Shown here piece after piece: positions 61,448-64,000 of a stretch of DNA of 64,000 bases. The DNA is taken from contig CANTFK010000909.1 in NCBI GenBank assembly GCA_947646735.1, forward strand, positions 1 to 64,000. Reading direction: 5' to 3'. Numbering within the stretch: position 1 is the first letter of the stretch; every line of letters begins with the position of its first letter. Below the pieces are notes generated by a model. It had not been told where the DNA came from. It saw only the letters and a program-made list of their open reading frames with translations, and did no database searches. A program made the position numbers and the translations under genes. This DNA is from Peronospora farinosa. Taxonomy: Eukaryota > Oomycota > Peronosporomycetes > Peronosporales > Peronosporaceae.

Positions 61448-62372
61448 AAGCGAATATAAATCGCTTTGGTTACAGTGATGGCCTGTTATGGCATCAACTG
61501 TCACCCTGTGATCCCTTGAGAATCTATGTCCCTCATGACACAGATCTCAAGCTGATGATACTTCACGAGTGCCATGATGCGCCATCTAGTGGGCATTTGG
61601 GCCGTGAAAAGACATTCTTACGAGTGTCAGAGGAATTTTGGTGGCCCCACCTATATCGGTGGGTGGCCAACTATATTCGCTCTTGCGAAGAGTGTCAGCG
61701 CATAAAGCCTGCACCTTTGAACAGTGCGCCACTGAAGCCACTGCCGATTCCAACTGAATGTTGGAAGTCGGTCAGTTTGGACTTCATGTTTGGCTTACCG
61801 CCTGACCGTAAAGGCAGGACGGGGCTCGTCGTCTTTGTAGACAGACTGAGCAAGAAGGTGCATTTGGCACCATGTAGCACCAAGATATCCGGAAAAGAGG
61901 CTGCCCTCTTGTTTCTGGATCACGTGTATCGACTACACGGGATGCCCGAGTCCATAGTATCGGACCGGGATCCGCGTTTTACGTCGGGTTTTTGGCGAAA
62001 TGTGTTCGAGCTGCTGGGTAGCACGCTCCACATGTCAGAAGCCGATCATCCCAGACCGATGGCCAAACAGAACGGGCCAATTGAGTCGTGGCGGATGTGT
62101 TGCGTACAATAGCGACTCCTAAAGAATGAAGCAAGCAATTGCCATTCGTGGAGTTCGCTATTAATAACAGTGTTCACACCAGTACGGGTGAAAAACCGTT
62201 TTACATTAACGGAATGCGTCATCCTCGAACGCCAGTCTCGTTTGTACGCAGCCCGAGTCTTAGTGGGGGAGGGCCCCTCACTTCGCTCGGTGCGAATGCC
62301 AAAAAGGGCCAAGGTTGGCCTAGTGACACTGCTAGTTTAGCAGTGGTCACGACACCTATAGGTGTCACGTAG
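61369..62372 (+). pseudogene. pol: D5 integrase
   Basis: Frame 61369-62112, offset by one from RT-RNase H, has HECHDAPSSGHLGREKTF, CEECQRIKP, SLDFMFGLP and VSDRDPRFTSGFW. The base missing at 62048-62055 then sends the frame into ADHPRPMAKQNGP, so the catalytic Glu is lost. A TGA at 62127-62129 stands for the expected Trp. The correct frame reappears at 62139-62372 (LPFVEFAINNSVHTSTG). These lesions coincide with D1 and D4. Confidence 0.85.
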
Positions 62373-63437
62373 GAGGCACGGCAAGAAATGCCAGTGCTCC
62401 TTGACGATGACACCATATTGTTATCAACAGCGTCGACCCATGAACGACCTCTTGGAGGCGTCATCGGCGAGCTGGATTCTAAAAGCGTGAGCGAAGCTCA
62501 GCGCTTTGTGGATGAGCGATTAGCCATCCCACGTAAGTACGTGACGCGATTGCAAGCGCACAGGACAAGCAAAAACAATATACAGTCCAGCATGGTCGCA
62601 AAAACAATGAGCACTTTAGTGTGGGGGACAAAGTGCTATTAAGTACTGCTACCCAACCTAAAAATGCGATCTCGGTACTACCTGGCGGTACTACTAAGCT
62701 ATTGCCCTGATTCGTTGGGCCATTTGCGGTGGTCGAGGAGGTTGGAGACCTAAATTATAGGCTCACTCTCCCACCGTATATGAAGACGCACCCCGTATTT
62801 TACGTGGGTCGTCTGAAACGGTATATTGCTCCACAAGAGATCACATATCCACATCGGTCTAACGAGACCGATGGTGACGTCGACTGTGAGTCGAGCGTCG
62901 CGGCCGATCAGGCGACGAGGAAGCCGAGAGGCTTCCCGTATACGAACGAGGCGATAGAGGACTCGGCGATCGAGGAAGACTCCGCGCTTGACGCGGGTCT
63001 CTCATCACCAGTCGCTCTAAGATGTCCAAACGGGCCTTCAGGCGGTCATACCCCTGACGGTCCCTCGCCCTCACATCACGCAGATCCGAGATCAGGTCGC
63101 GAGACTTGACTCTCGAGATCTGTCACATGCCTCTTCAGCGCAGCAGACTCAGCCTGCGACTGAACAGCAGCAGGGTAGGCAGCCGCGAGTAGGTGGGCGT
63201 AATCGCCACTCCTATCGGGCAACACCTGTGTTGGTGGACACGGAAGGGAATACGCGCTTCCTTGTTGGAAGGCTGTTGGCCCACCGATTTGTGAAGCGAA
63301 CGCTCCAAATCCTTGTCCAGTGGAAGGGTTACCCAACGAGCTTTGACTCATGGGAGCCTGTGGACGCTTTGCGCGTTGACGTGCCTGGGCTGGTGGCTGC
63401 TTATGTGAAGCAGCACCAGCTGTCTTCTTTCTGCTAG
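62373..63437 (+). pseudogene. pol: D5 integrase tail and chromodomain
   Basis: Frames 62388-62642 and 62729-63109 carry the post-integrase region (YRLTLPPYMKTHPVFYVGRLKRYI). Frame 63228-63437 carries the chromodomain (FVKRTLQILVQWKGYPTSFDSWEPVD) ending VKQHQLSSFC. Frameshifts separate them. The chromodomain motifs are intact and lie opposite the antisense ORF. Confidence 0.75.
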
Positions 63438-64000
63438 GTCCGGAAGGACTAGCAGAAGAAGCGTGGCGAGAATTAATTGGGGGACGCTTACCGCCCATAA
63501 TTTCATGCGCACGCTTCATGGCGAAGCTGATTCGCTGCGACCGTTGTTTCGTTGCACCTACATGCAAGGTAACACGGCGCCGAAGTTCATCTTCATAGTC
63601 GTCGGCTGTTTCGTTAGAACGCAGCACGACTGAAATTGGGAAAGCACGACCAAGTGCTTTGCCCTGTTTTTTCCACAAAGGAATGACGCTATAGAATCTA
63701 TGAGCGTCTTTAGTGGCACGCTGCAAAAGCGCTGCGCTAGACCCATCCGAGTTCATCCACTCAGATGGAGGTGGCATTGGTGGCAAGCCACCACTCACGT
63801 AGGCGCCCTCGCGACGGCGGGCTAGTGAGGCCTAAGGTGTACTTGGTGGAGCTTTAAGCTCACACTCAGCTGAGTCTGACTCGCCATTATGGATTGTCAA
63901 GACATCAGCTTGAGAAGTTACATCTGACTGAGTCGCGACTACTCCTTTCGAAGTAGCGCGCTCAATCTTAGTCGCTGCGGTCGTAAGCGCAGACGACGGG
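62859..64000 (-). CDS. D5 antisense ORF, C-terminal two thirds (start beyond window)
   Basis: Minus strand, almost identical to D1: the SGGLPPMPPPSEWMN block (from 63798), YEDELRRRVTLHVGATKQ, ISFAMKRAHEIMGGKR, a Lys/Gln linker and the coiled-coil start (ALKRHVTDLESQVS). An extra base near 63095 shifts the last part into frame 62859-63074 (RQGYDRLKARLDILERLVM). The TAG between the halves (about 63833) and the flanking GTGAGC and CTAG are conserved. The N-terminal part continues past 64000. Confidence 0.65.

Larger units (their letters stand above)
56881..64000 (+). mobile_element. Element D5: Ty3/Gypsy D element inserted in A2, running off the window
   Basis: A 5' LTR (56881-57477), primer-binding site, gag, protease, RT, RNase H, integrase, chromodomain and antisense ORF are present. 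The 3' LTR lies beyond position 64000. The left flank is A2 integrase sequence ending TATCC. It carries the family-wide lesions plus private ones (TAG at 59993-59995, an extra base near 59360, TAA at 59703-59705, an extra base near 63095). Confidence 0.9.

Noticed and set aside
62048..62055. Programmed frameshift site in the D integrase
   Set aside because: The local sequence CATCCCAGACC is not a recognisable slippery heptamer, and a nearby TGA would still stop the product. A shared deletion is simpler, though recoding is kept as an alternative in the findings.

Overview
The window is entirely transposable-element sequence. I see no host gene, rRNA or tRNA. It holds three Ty3/Gypsy-type LTR-retrotransposon families, called A, C and D here, one non-LTR (LINE) element, solo LTRs and rearranged fragments, many nested in one another with readable target-site duplications (TSDs). 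The pol types (a Gypsy element with an extra RNase H, chromodomain Gypsy elements, an APE-type LINE) suggest a repeat-rich oomycete genome, Phytophthora or downy-mildew like. That assignment is inference from element style, not from a host gene.

Layout. 1-421 and 14031-16302 are one minus-strand family-C element (C1), interrupted by a plus-strand family-A element (A1, 422-14026, TSD CTGG). A1 itself carries a minus-strand solo LTR in gag (3442-4745, TSD GGAT). 16417-32063 is a minus-strand family-D element (D1, TSD ACATT), interrupted by a plus-strand LINE (21562-29083, 16-bp TSD). 32094-38729 is a head-to-head junction of two truncated D copies, D2 (minus) and D3 (plus). 38730-39484 is unassigned. 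39485-42735 is a truncated minus D copy (D4). 42754-45966 plus 55871-56880 is an old minus-strand family-A relict (A2), split by a plus-strand family-C element (C2, 45967-55870, TSD CCGTG). The 5' LTR of C2 is in turn split by an A-type solo LTR (46184-48206, TSD GATA/GATG). A plus-strand D copy (D5) begins inside A2 at 56881 and runs off the window.

How the parts work. Families C and D share LTR ends (TGTAAC...TACA), the primer-binding site and the order gag, protease, RT, RNase H, integrase, chromodomain. Both also carry an extra ORF on the opposite strand. It starts about 110 bp inside the 3' LTR and runs convergently into the chromodomain coding sequence. This antisense ORF is the best candidate for an undescribed component. 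C and D are also saturated, in LTRs and in coding sequence, with short perfect hairpins. The D copies share several stop codons and frameshifts in gag and pol, so the amplified D source was probably already defective and mobilised in trans, or uses unusual recoding. Family A is different: TGTGGTG/CACCACA LTR ends, 4-bp TSDs, extreme GATC density, a GATC-bearing minisatellite in the LTR, and two RNase H domains.
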